A stretch of 12,515 nucleotides of DNA, from assembly GCA_023388495.1 (NCBI GenBank), contig JAEWGC010000033.1:1-12515 (forward strand), in the 5' to 3' direction. This document shows positions 6,058-12,515 of the stretch, piece by piece. Source of the DNA: Bacillota bacterium. Lineage in GTDB: Bacteria > Bacillota > Clostridia > Tissierellales > Tissierellaceae. Positions within the stretch are counted from its first letter, which is position 1, and each line of letters begins with the position of its first letter. Below the pieces are notes generated by a model. That model worked only from the letters and a program-made list of their open reading frames with translations. It made no database searches and was not told the DNA's origin. The translations under genes were made by a program, and so were the position numbers.

Positions 6058-6357
6058 ATGAAGATTAAAAGAGTGCTGATGTTATTTAGTTTAGTTGTAG
6101 CTTTAGTAACATCAAGTGTTGTAGCTTTTGCATCAGGGGAAGCAAAAGTTGAATCATCTAAAGAGTATAGTAAAATAAGAAGTATGCAAAAAGTAGAAAT
6201 GAAAGAGAAAATGGAAGAACACTTATCACAGGCTTTATCAGAAGGTAAAATAAGCCAAGAAGAATATGACAAAATGTTAGAGGGTTCATATAAATATAGG
6301 AGGGGTTTGCGATACCCTCCTCATATATTTAATCTAAGATTTGAGCTTAGGGATTAA
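6058..6357 (+). CDS. Small exported protein, DUF2680-like
   Basis: Has a classic signal peptide: MKIKR, hydrophobic core VLMLFSLVVALVTSSVV and AFA|S cleavage site after residue 25. The mature part is a charged helix (KVEMKEKMEEHLSQALSEGK) ending in GKISQEEYDKMLEG, a pattern shared by small clostridial exported proteins of the DUF2680/YckD type ('EGKIT.E.AD..LE'). The last 20 residues (about 80-99) are Arg/aromatic-rich, unlike that family, and coincide with RNA hairpins, so the natural C-terminus may have been altered. GGAG (6043-6046) precedes ATG 6058. First gene of the VTC/DUF4956/CotH cluster, 22 nt before the polymerase; its role there is unknown, possibly an extracellular ligand or substrate. 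Confidence 0.65.
   Translation: MKIKRVLMLFSLVVALVTSSVVAFASGEAKVESSKEYSKIRSMQKVEMKEKMEEHLSQALSEGKISQEEYDKMLEGSYKYRRGLRYPPHIFNLRFELRD
6298..6321 (+). promoter_or_regulatory. GC-rich hairpin at the end of the small exported gene
   Basis: AGGAGGG (6298-6304) pairs with CCCTCCT (6315-6321) around a 10-nt loop; only weak T-richness follows. A second imperfect stem, AATCTAAG (6331-6338) with CTTAGGGATT (6346-6355), comes next. They sit inside the coding end of the first gene and before the polymerase ribosome binding site, so they may act as a partial terminator or RNA-stability element that sets the ratio between the exported peptide and the downstream proteins. Confidence 0.45.
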
Positions 6358-6379
6358 GAAACAAAAAAGGGTGAAAAAA

Positions 6380-7054
6380 ATGGAAAAGAAAGCTAGACAT
6401 GAACACAAAATATATATTAATACCTCAGATTATATGGGCCTTGCTTCAAGACTAAAATATATAACCAAATTAGATAATAATGCTTTAGAAGATGGTAAAT
6501 ACAAAATTAGAAGTCTTTATTTTGATGATTATTTGGACAGGGCTGTTATGGAAAAGTTTTCAGGGGTCAGCAGAAGAGAAAAATTTAGAATTAGACTATA
6601 CAACGATGACCCTAGTTTTATTAGATTGGAAAAAAAGAGTAAAGTTAATAGATTATGCTACAAGGAAAGCGAAATTTTGACCAAAGGGGAATGTGAAAAA
6701 TTACTTAATGGTGAATATGGTTTTTTAAAAGAAAAGAAAGAATCACTTTTTGTGGAGCTATATACAAAGATGAATTATCAAAATCTAAGACCGAGGGCAA
6801 TTGTAGATTATAAAAGAGAAGCATACATATACCCTGCAGGTAATGTGCGCATCACTTTTGACAGTGATATTAGGATGTCAAATAATGTAAATGAAATTTT
6901 TGATAGAGAACTTACAACTGTTCCTTCTGCTAATGCAATTATCCTTGAAATAAAGTATGATGGGTTTCTTCCAGAGATTATAAGGCAGATTATAAGAATA
7001 GATAATAGAAATGAAACTGAGTTTTCAAAATACGCAGTTTCTAGATTAGTATAA
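6380..7054 (+). CDS. VTC-domain polyphosphate polymerase
   Basis: Member of the VTC domain family, which in yeast Vtc4 makes polyphosphate from ATP inside a tunnel-shaped beta barrel lined with basic residues. The diagnostic segments are all here: RHEHKIYI (6-13), YKIRSLYFDD (41-50), REKFRIRLY (66-74), IRLEKKSKVNRLCYKES (81-97), PRAIVDYKREAY (138-149), VRITFDSDIR (156-165) and ILEIKYDGFLPEIIRQII (188-205), where Glu190 corresponds to the conserved metal-binding glutamate. At 224 residues it is a stand-alone catalytic domain, without SPX or membrane parts. ATG 6380 with AAAGGGTGA (6366-6374) is preferred to the TTG at 6341, which has no ribosome binding site. It sits 15 nt before the DUF4956 membrane gene, a common pairing, suggesting a membrane-bound complex. 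Confidence 0.88.
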   Translation: MEKKARHEHKIYINTSDYMGLASRLKYITKLDNNALEDGKYKIRSLYFDDYLDRAVMEKFSGVSRREKFRIRLYNDDPSFIRLEKKSKVNRLCYKESEILTKGECEKLLNGEYGFLKEKKESLFVELYTKMNYQNLRPRAIVDYKREAYIYPAGNVRITFDSDIRMSNNVNEIFDRELTTVPSANAIILEIKYDGFLPEIIRQIIRIDNRNETEFSKYAVSRLV

Positions 7055-7069
7055 ATAAGGAGTGTATAT

Positions 7070-7738
7070 ATGTTAGAACAATTATTTAATTTTAATTTTT
7101 TAAATAAGGCAGCAACATTTTCAATACCGGAGATTTTAGTAGCTTTAGGAATATCATTTATTTTAGGTTTGTTTATTTTTATGGTATATCAAAAGACCTA
7201 TGTAGGGGTAATGTACTCCTCATCCTTTGGTATAACTTTAATTGGAATGGATATGATTACAACTTTGGTAATACTAGCAGTATCATCAAATTTGATCACT
7301 TCACTAGGTATGGTAGGGGCTCTTTCTATAGTTCGTTTTAGAACAGTAGTAAAAGAACCTCTTGATTTAGTATATTTATTTTGGTCCATAACTACAGGGA
7401 TTATAGTTGGAGCAGGCTTAATTCCCCTTGCTATTATAGGCTCAATTATTATTGGACTGATATTATTCATATTTACAGGTAGAAAAACTACAGATACACC
7501 ATATGTACTGGTTATAAACTGTGACAATGAAGAAACAGAAATATCATCTATGAAAAAGATTCAGGAAAACACTAAAAAAGCTTTAACGAAATCAAAAAAT
7601 GTTTCAAAAAATGGTATAGAGCTTACAATTGAAGTACGATTAAAAGACTCTTCAACTAGATTTTTAAATGAACTTTTAGATACTGATGGAGTATCTAATG
7701 CAGTTTTAGTTAGCTACAATGGTGATTACTATATGTAA
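7070..7738 (+). CDS. DUF4956 integral membrane protein
   Basis: Function not established; regularly encoded next to VTC-domain polymerases. Four membrane helices are predicted at about residues 20-40, 53-73, 101-117 and 118-136. Between the second and third lies the family signature GMVGALSIVRFRTVVKEP (80-97), with an invariant-looking RFR and KEP. Residues 140-222 form a soluble alpha/beta domain starting with YVLVINCDNEETE and ending VLVSYNGDYYM, probably cytoplasmic. AAGGAG (7057-7062) lies 7 nt before ATG 7070, and the gene is tightly spaced with both neighbours (15 and 27 nt). A plausible role is anchoring the polymerase and channelling or sensing its product, but this is inference from context. 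Confidence 0.85.
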   Translation: MLEQLFNFNFLNKAATFSIPEILVALGISFILGLFIFMVYQKTYVGVMYSSSFGITLIGMDMITTLVILAVSSNLITSLGMVGALSIVRFRTVVKEPLDLVYLFWSITTGIIVGAGLIPLAIIGSIIIGLILFIFTGRKTTDTPYVLVINCDNEETEISSMKKIQENTKKALTKSKNVSKNGIELTIEVRLKDSSTRFLNELLDTDGVSNAVLVSYNGDYYM

Positions 7739-7765
7739 TTACAAAAGCCATCAGGAGGTAATTTA

Positions 7766-9790
7766 ATGATTAATAGCAAAAATATAAGTAAAATTACAAT
7801 TGTTTTAACAATTCTTGCCCTAATAATATGCATTGGAATTGTTTATGTTGCAAATGGAAGTACAGATATAAAGACTTCTGACTATGAAGAAAAAATATTT
7901 GGTAATGATATACTTTCCATAGATATAGAAGTAGATGAAGCAGAATGGCAAAGCTTATTAGATAATGCAATGGCAAAGGAATATATATCAGGTGATTTGA
8001 TAATAAATGGGACTAGATTTAGCACTGTAGGGATTAGAACCAAAGGAAATTCTAGTCTATCCCAAGTAGCTCGGATGGAAGATAGCGATAGATATAGTTT
8101 GCAATTTAAATCTAATAAATTTGTAAAAGGTCAGACTTTTTATGGACTAGATTCCTTCTGTATTAATAATATAGTGGGAGATACTACCTATATGAAAGAC
8201 TATATAGCTTATGATTTAATGAATTATATAGGAGTAGATACTCCTCTTACGAACTATGCAAATGTTACTGTAAATGGAGAAGATTTTGGGTTTTATATAG
8301 CACTTGAAAGATATGATAAATCATTCCTTGAGAGGGTTTACAACACATCAGGTGGAGAGCTTTATAATGTTAAAATTGCCATGGGTCAAAGAGATGATTT
8401 TATGCAAGAAGTTAATATGGGCAACTCTGGAGTTAATAATGACAGAAGAGAACAATTTAACCAAAGGAATATGGAAGGTGAAAGGAATCCATTTAATCAA
8501 AAGAGGAATAATGGGGAGATACCACAAAGAAATGATAGAGAAAGACCTCAGGGAAATATTAGAGATGAAAACTTTATGGGAGAATTCCCGCCAATAGAAA
8601 TGGAGGATGGTGGATTTCCAGGGTTTGGAGATTTTGCTGAAGGTAGAGGTGGAATGGGTGGTCGAGGTGGAGGTAGCCTAATCTATACCGATGACAATAT
8701 TAGCAGCTATAGTGCCATATTTAATAATCCTATATTTAACAAGAACTCTGATAAAGACAAAGAAAGGGTAATTACCGCAATTAAAAATTTGAATGAGGGA
8801 AATGATTTAGAAAACTATATTGAAGTAGATAAAACTTTGCGGTACTTGGCAGCACATACAGTAGTGGTAAACTTAGATAGCTATTCATCAAATATGGCTC
8901 AAAATTATTATCTATATGAAAGGGATGGTAAGCTTACAATACTACCATGGGATTATAATTTCTCATTTGGTGGATTTCAAAGTGGAAATTCTATAGATGT
9001 GATAAACTTCCCCATAGATACCCCAGTTAGTGGAGTTAGTATGGAGGATAGGCCATTAATTAATAAACTACTTGAAATAGATGAATATAGAGAAAGATAT
9101 CATAATTATCTACAAGAAATAGTAGATGAATATTTTTTCAGTGGAGTATTTGAAGAAACAATAATTTCTTTAGATGAAAAAATCAATGAATATGTAAAAA
9201 ACGATACTACTTCCTTTACAACCTATGAAAAATACGAAGCTTCCCTGCCAGTACTTATAGAGCTGGGAAATCTTCGAGCTGAAAGTATCAATGGACAATT
9301 AAATGGAACTATTCCATCAACAACAGAAGAGCAAAGAATAAATAGAGATTTATTAGTGGATGCTTCGCATATTAATCTGTCAGATTTAGGAAGTATGATG
9401 GGTGGAGGAGGTTTTGGTGGTCGTGCAGGTGATATAGGTGATAGACAAGATTTTATACCTGATTTAATGGATGGAAATGTGCTAGATATGAACCTTATGC
9501 AGGAAACTATGACTATATTTAGAGACAATGGCAACGTACTAACTGATGAGGTTAAGGAGTTACTTGTAAATATTGGATTAACAGAAGAGCAGATGGAACA
9601 ACTGATAGATATGCAGAGCCAGATGCGAGGAGGAAGAAATGAAAATTTTCCAGGTAACCGCGGCAATTTTTCAGGAAATCGGGAATCTATCACTAGATTA
9701 AATAAAGAATATATAGGAATAACAATTTTGTCATTACTACTCTTGGGAGGGGCATTTATTTTCATATATAAAGCAAGAAAGAACTATTAA
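7766..9790 (+). CDS. Membrane-anchored CotH-family protein kinase with low-complexity inserts
   Basis: Secretory-pathway-type kinase fold related to spore-coat kinase CotH; 674 residues. An N-terminal helix (about 10-29) and a C-terminal helix (about 650-668) followed by KARKNY suggest that the bulk is extracellular. CotH features: FSTVGIRTKGNSS (85-97), YGLDSFCINN (126-135), FGFYIALERYDKSFL (174-188), then HTVVVNLDSYSSNMAQNYYL (364-383) and TILPWDYNFSFGG (391-403), where Asp371 and Asp396 fit the catalytic and metal-binding aspartates. Two regions interrupt the domain: 222-304, first rich in Asn, Arg and Gln, then Gly (GRGGMGGRGGGS), and 543-640 with GGGGFGGR and FPGNRGNFSGNRE. These may be flexible spacers or phosphoacceptor regions. 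Strong ribosome binding site AGGAGGTAA (7754-7762). The family is not confined to sporulation; here the operon suggests a vegetative envelope role. Confidence 0.88.
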   Translation: MINSKNISKITIVLTILALIICIGIVYVANGSTDIKTSDYEEKIFGNDILSIDIEVDEAEWQSLLDNAMAKEYISGDLIINGTRFSTVGIRTKGNSSLSQVARMEDSDRYSLQFKSNKFVKGQTFYGLDSFCINNIVGDTTYMKDYIAYDLMNYIGVDTPLTNYANVTVNGEDFGFYIALERYDKSFLERVYNTSGGELYNVKIAMGQRDDFMQEVNMGNSGVNNDRREQFNQRNMEGERNPFNQKRNNGEIPQRNDRERPQGNIRDENFMGEFPPIEMEDGGFPGFGDFAEGRGGMGGRGGGSLIYTDDNISSYSAIFNNPIFNKNSDKDKERVITAIKNLNEGNDLENYIEVDKTLRYLAAHTVVVNLDSYSSNMAQNYYLYERDGKLTILPWDYNFSFGGFQSGNSIDVINFPIDTPVSGVSMEDRPLINKLLEIDEYRERYHNYLQEIVDEYFFSGVFEETIISLDEKINEYVKNDTTSFTTYEKYEASLPVLIELGNLRAESINGQLNGTIPSTTEEQRINRDLLVDASHINLSDLGSMMGGGGFGGRAGDIGDRQDFIPDLMDGNVLDMNLMQETMTIFRDNGNVLTDEVKELLVNIGLTEEQMEQLIDMQSQMRGGRNENFPGNRGNFSGNRESITRLNKEYIGITILSLLLLGGAFIFIYKARKNY

Positions 9791-9794
9791 TTAA

Positions 9795-9826
9795 GTAAAT
9801 AGATGAGATTTTTCTCATCTATTTAC
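9795..9826 (+). terminator. Perfect 14-bp hairpin after the CotH gene
   Basis: GTAAATAGATGAGA (9795-9808) pairs perfectly with TCTCATCTATTTAC (9813-9826) around a TTTT loop. Downstream sequence (AATAATACTTTATT) is only moderately T-rich, so termination may be partial. It separates the structural genes from the two-component genes, which have their own promoter. Confidence 0.6.
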
Positions 9827-9848
9827 AATAATACTTTATTTACTCTTA

Positions 9849-9857
9849 TGCTATAAT
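9849..9857 (+). promoter_or_regulatory. Extended -10 promoter for the two-component genes
   Basis: TGCTATAAT: perfect TATAAT (9852-9857) with an upstream TGn, 27 nt before the start codon of the regulator. No good -35 box at 16-18 nt; TTTACA (9822-9827) is too far (24 nt) and overlaps the preceding hairpin. No copy of the TTCAGATA repeats is seen here, so there is no visible sign of autoregulation through that element. Confidence 0.55.
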
Positions 9858-9883
9858 TGTAAATAACAAAGGTGGTGAATGAC

Positions 9884-10570
9884 ATGGCAAAAATCTTAAT
9901 ATGTGATGATGAAAGTGGATTACGGGCAGTTATAAAAAGATATGCAAATTTTGAAGGCTATGAAACAATTGAAGCCTCGAATGGCATGGAAGCTGTAGAA
10001 CTTTGTAAGGATAAGACATTCGATATTATTATTATGGATATTATGATGCCAAAACTTGATGGGTTTTCGGCAGTAAAAGAAATCAGAAAGACATCAGACA
10101 CTCCAGTTATTATGCTTTCAGCTAGAGGCGAAGAATATGATAGAATACTGGGTTTTGAAATAGGAGTAGATGATTATGTGGTAAAACCATTTTCCTCCAA
10201 AGAACTTATGCTTAGAGTTAATGCTATATTAAGAAGAAATCAAAAAACTTCATCCTATATTAACAATGAAAAGGGACATATTATATTTAAAAAAGATGGG
10301 CTTTATGTAGATATGACTGCTTATAAAGTTTATATAGATGATATACCTATAGATATGGCACCAAAGGAATATGAACTTTTATTTTTTCTTATAAAAAATA
10401 AAAATATTGCTATTCCAAGGGAAAAGATATTAAAAGAAGTTTGGGGATTCGATTATTTTGGGGATGACAGGACTCTAGATACCCATATGAAATTACTAAG
10501 AAAATCCATAGGTGAATATAGTAAATCTATTGTCACCATCAGAGGATTAGGATATAGATTTGAGGAATAG
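9884..10570 (+). CDS. OmpR-family two-component response regulator
   Basis: 228 residues. Receiver domain 1-118: acidic pair Asp8-Asp9, phosphoacceptor Asp52 in IIIMDIMMPKLDGF, Ser79 in MLSARGE, Lys101 in VVKPF. The DNA-binding winged helix spans about 130-228, with PKEYELLFFLIKNKN, the REKILKEVWGFDY alpha-loop, the recognition helix DRTLDTHMKLLRKSI and the final VTIRGLGYRFEE wing. All residues needed for phosphorylation and promoter binding are present. ATG 9884 is chosen over GTG 9872 because AAAGGTGGTGA (9868-9878) is its ribosome binding site. The stop is 2 nt before the kinase ATG. Such regulators bind phased direct repeats, and the 11-bp units at 5838-5881 are the only obvious candidate in this window. 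Confidence 0.95.
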   Translation: MAKILICDDESGLRAVIKRYANFEGYETIEASNGMEAVELCKDKTFDIIIMDIMMPKLDGFSAVKEIRKTSDTPVIMLSARGEEYDRILGFEIGVDDYVVKPFSSKELMLRVNAILRRNQKTSSYINNEKGHIIFKKDGLYVDMTAYKVYIDDIPIDMAPKEYELLFFLIKNKNIAIPREKILKEVWGFDYFGDDRTLDTHMKLLRKSIGEYSKSIVTIRGLGYRFEE

Positions 10571-10572
10571 AT

Positions 10573-11880
10573 ATGAAAAGATCAAATAAACTTATGTGGA
10601 AAATATTTGGATTTTTGATTGGGTTTTGTGCTATTTTACTTACTGTTTTATGGATAATGGAAATTATGCTTCTTGATAAAATGTATGAAAATATACGTAA
10701 AGGTGAGATAAAAAAGGCAATTGAATTAGTTGAAGAAAATATTGATAGTCCTGATCTTAATCAAATAATTATGAGACTGCAAGATGATTCAGAAATTATA
10801 GTAACTCCAGCTTATAGTTTTATCCCACCAAAAAGACCAAGTCCTAGTGGTAGACCACCACTTCGACAAGCAATTACAGAAATAAGAGATTTTATTACAT
10901 CTGATGGGAGGACTAAATCCTTTGTCTTTTATGCAATTATTTCTCCAGTTAATGCAACTATATCAACAATTAAAGTTCAGTTATATTATGTTACAGGAAT
11001 CATGATATTTTTATCTGTTATACTAGCCTTTATTATGGCAAAAACAGTTTCAAAACCAATAGAAAAACTAAATAATAGTGCAAAACTTCTAGCCAGTGGT
11101 GATTATAATATTCATTTTACGGGGAAAGGATACCGAGAAATTCATGAATTATCTGATACCCTAAACTACACTGCCTCTGAACTGTCAAAGGTAGAAGAAC
11201 TAAGGCGTGAACTGATGGCAAATATATCCCACGATTTAAGGACACCCCTTGCTCTTATATACAGCTATGCAGAGATGATGCATGATTTTCCTGAGGAAGT
11301 TATAGAAGAACAAACTGAGGTAATAATGGAAGAAACTACAAGGCTAAGTAATTTGGTAAGTGATATCTTTGATGTTTCTCAATTAGAAATTGGAACAATG
11401 GAGTTAAATATAAAGATATATAATATTACGGAAAGTATTGGTACAACTATAAATAGAATATCTGAATTAGTAAAGAAGGATGGATATAGCATTACCTTTG
11501 AGAAAGAAGGGGATATTTATATAAAGGCAGATGAAATAAAAATTACTCAAGTGATTTACAATCTTCTTATAAATGCAATCCACTACAGTGGAAAGGATTT
11601 AAGGATTGCTGTTCGCCAAATTGTTTATAATAATATGGTTAGAATTGAAGTTGAAGACCATGGTTTAGGGATTGAAGAAGAAAATCTCCCATATATATGG
11701 GATAGATATTATAAGACAGATAAAGCCCATAGAAGGGCAATTATAGGTACTGGATTAGGATTATCTATAGTTAAGAAAATAATTGAAATGCACGGTGGAG
11801 AATATGGTGTTAAATCGCAAGCTGGGAAAGGAAGTATATTTTGGTTTAGTTTGAAAACTTTAAATATGGAGAAGAAATAG
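10573..11880 (+). CDS. Sensor histidine kinase with HAMP domain
   Basis: 435 residues. Membrane helices at about 9-34 and 138-158 bracket an extracellular region of about 100 residues that is proline-rich at 84-97 (FIPPKRPS, then SGRPPLRQ) and matches no sensor domain I know. A HAMP linker (159-210, with KPIEKLNNSAKLLASGDYNI) leads to HisKA with the phosphorylated His220 in ELMANISHDLRTPLALIYSY. HATPase_c has the N box NLLINAIHYSG (330-340), G1 DHGLGI (362-367), F-like box YIWDRYYKTD (374-383) and G2 GTGLGL (392-397). It therefore looks catalytically complete and is the cognate partner of the regulator directly upstream. Its small external domain could sense an envelope signal, perhaps a product or substrate of the linked polymerase and CotH kinase (inference). 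The stop TAG overlaps the next GTG start. Confidence 0.93.
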   Translation: MKRSNKLMWKIFGFLIGFCAILLTVLWIMEIMLLDKMYENIRKGEIKKAIELVEENIDSPDLNQIIMRLQDDSEIIVTPAYSFIPPKRPSPSGRPPLRQAITEIRDFITSDGRTKSFVFYAIISPVNATISTIKVQLYYVTGIMIFLSVILAFIMAKTVSKPIEKLNNSAKLLASGDYNIHFTGKGYREIHELSDTLNYTASELSKVEELRRELMANISHDLRTPLALIYSYAEMMHDFPEEVIEEQTEVIMEETTRLSNLVSDIFDVSQLEIGTMELNIKIYNITESIGTTINRISELVKKDGYSITFEKEGDIYIKADEIKITQVIYNLLINAIHYSGKDLRIAVRQIVYNNMVRIEVEDHGLGIEEENLPYIWDRYYKTDKAHRRAIIGTGLGLSIVKKIIEMHGGEYGVKSQAGKGSIFWFSLKTLNMEKK

Positions 11881-12400
11881 TGATAGGTTTTAAAAATAAT
11901 AAATACTTAAAAAAGATATTAATATTGGGAATTGTAACAATGTTAATTCTAAATTTTGAAAACCATGGAAAGGATTGTAGGTATAATGGACCATTAAATG
12001 TGGCACCAACAATTTCAGCATCCTATGGAACTGGTGGAAATAATGTACCTTTAGTGTCAAATAGCATGGATAAGAAGGACTACTGTATATCAGCAAATAT
12101 TATAGGAAGACAAGACTATAATGGTGGAAATGGATGTGGCTTTCAAGAAGATATTAGCTATAACCTGACTACAAATGATATACATGCAGTTTACAATACA
12201 GAGAAAGGATATGAAAATAAACTTGTTAGAAGGCTTACTCCACTTGAATGTGAAATGCTTCAAGGTTTTCTAGATGGATGGACTAATATTGAGAAAGCAT
12301 CAGATATTGTAAGATATAAGGATTAGGTAATAGTGTAGCAATCCCTTGTGTAGATTTTATTATGCGAGGGATTGCCTATTTTTTAAGAGTAAGCGTCTAA
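11880..12400 (+). pseudogene. Chimera: signal-peptide start fused to a phage-type C5 DNA methyltransferase C-terminus
   Basis: The ORF starts at GTG 11880 (TAGTG overlap with the kinase; GGAGAAG at 11868-11874) and runs 148 codons to TAG 12324-12326. Residues 1-26 (MIGFKNNKYLKKILILGIVT and on) resemble the signal peptide of an exported protein. From about residue 26, FENHGKDCRYNGPLNVAPT, then SASYGTGGNN, GRQDYNGGNGCGFQEDISY and VRRLTPLECEMLQGF match the target-recognition region and motif IX of phage cytosine-5 methyltransferases. After RYK the frame breaks; the frame from 12323 gives LGNSVAIPCVDFIMRGI (motif X) to TAA 12398-12400, so one base was lost near 12321. The catalytic PCQ and ENV motifs are absent, so no methyltransferase activity is possible. 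Presumably the operon's own exported last gene was cut by recombination with prophage DNA; the product may still be exported. Confidence 0.8.
12338..12384 (+). terminator. Intrinsic terminator overlapping the methyltransferase remnant's end
   Basis: GCAATCCCT (12338-12346) pairs perfectly with AGGGATTGC (12367-12375), followed by CTATTTTTT. The stem arms also encode the motif X segment (VAIP and RGIA) in the original frame, so the terminator probably came with the methyltransferase fragment and now ends the two-component transcript. Confidence 0.8.
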
Positions 12401-12418
12401 TAATAGATGTATTGTATA

Positions 12419-12458
12419 ATTATAGGGATATCGGTATGATATCCCTATAATAGTTTTA
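12419..12458 (+). terminator. Second terminator-like hairpin, possibly bidirectional
   Basis: ATTATAGGGATATC (12419-12432) pairs perfectly with GATATCCCTATAAT (12438-12451) around GGTAT, followed by AGTTTTA. It lies between the plus-strand cluster and the minus-strand fragment ending at 12459, where a convergent terminator is expected. Confidence 0.65.
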
Positions 12459-12515
12459 TTAAGCTTTACATGTTTTTTGAACTAGATCATTCCAAGGCAT
12501 CATTGAATCCAAGAT
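12459..12515 (-). CDS. C-terminal end of a minus-strand gene, possibly an IS66-type transposase
   Basis: Read leftwards from the window edge, the open frame ends LDSMMPWNDLVQKTCKA followed by TAA (complement of 12459-12461). The block PW..LVQ..CK a few residues before the stop resembles the end of IS66-family TnpC transposases as I remember them. With only 18 residues visible this is tentative. It faces the two-component genes convergently, and another mobile element here would fit the rearranged junction at 11880-12400. Confidence 0.35.
   Translation of the reverse strand: MLDSMMPWNDLVQKTCKA

Noticed and set aside
7198..7527. 109-codon minus-strand ORF
   Set aside because: Fully antisense to the signature region of the DUF4956 gene; no start signals.
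8304..8597. 97-codon plus-strand ORF in another frame
   Set aside because: Lies inside the CotH coding sequence, which has clear family motifs; a shadow of biased codons in the low-complexity insert.
9223..9765. 180-codon minus-strand ORF
   Set aside because: It is antisense to the CotH gene, has no ribosome binding site or family motif, and its Pro/Ser-rich translation is the mirror of the Gly-rich coding sequence.

Overview
The window is AT-rich, with strong Shine-Dalgarno sequences, TATAAT-type promoters (several with an extended TGn) and intrinsic terminators ending in T runs. Together with the protein families present, this points to a low-GC Bacillota, most likely a member of the Clostridia. 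No rRNA, tRNA or CRISPR array is visible. Species cannot be fixed from the sequence alone.

Positions 1-3660 look like an accessory patchwork. It opens with the last codons of an IS3-type transposase. Small, separately transcribed plus-strand genes follow: a DUF6483 protein, an unrecognised helical protein of 117 residues, an ElbB-like DJ-1/PfpI protein and a GNAT acetyltransferase. Then comes a SAM-dependent methyltransferase broken by a frameshift in an A7 run and by an in-frame TAA. The dead methyltransferase still has an elaborate leader: a 13-codon ORF (MRIKRINYLVQFI) whose 3' half forms one arm of a long hairpin. That is the layout of ribosome-stalling attenuators found upstream of antibiotic-resistance genes. 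An intrinsic terminator closes the unit.

Positions 3660-5830 hold a possible decayed ORF, then an AbiEi/AbiEii type IV toxin-antitoxin pair with its own promoter and a 1-nt stop/start overlap. A short, GC-richer non-coding segment that I cannot identify follows, then a perfect 14-bp terminator hairpin.

Positions 5830-11880 are the most coherent system. A control region carries four phased 11-bp units (three containing TTCAGATA) and a 59-nt hairpin. The genes behind it encode a small exported DUF2680-like protein, a VTC-domain polyphosphate polymerase, a DUF4956 membrane protein, a membrane-anchored CotH-family kinase with Gly/Arg/Asn-rich inserts, an OmpR-family response regulator and its HAMP histidine kinase. 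I infer an envelope-associated polyphosphate/phosphotransfer module under two-component control. The 11-bp repeats are the obvious candidate binding site for that regulator.

At 11880 the operon ends abnormally. The ORF overlapping the kinase stop starts with a signal-peptide-like segment and then runs in frame into the C-terminal part of a phage-type DNA cytosine-5 methyltransferase. That part has motif IX; motif X follows in another frame after a one-base loss. A secreted last gene of the operon appears to have been replaced by prophage debris. Two terminator hairpins follow. A minus-strand fragment running off the right end may be the C-terminus of a transposase, possibly IS66-like.
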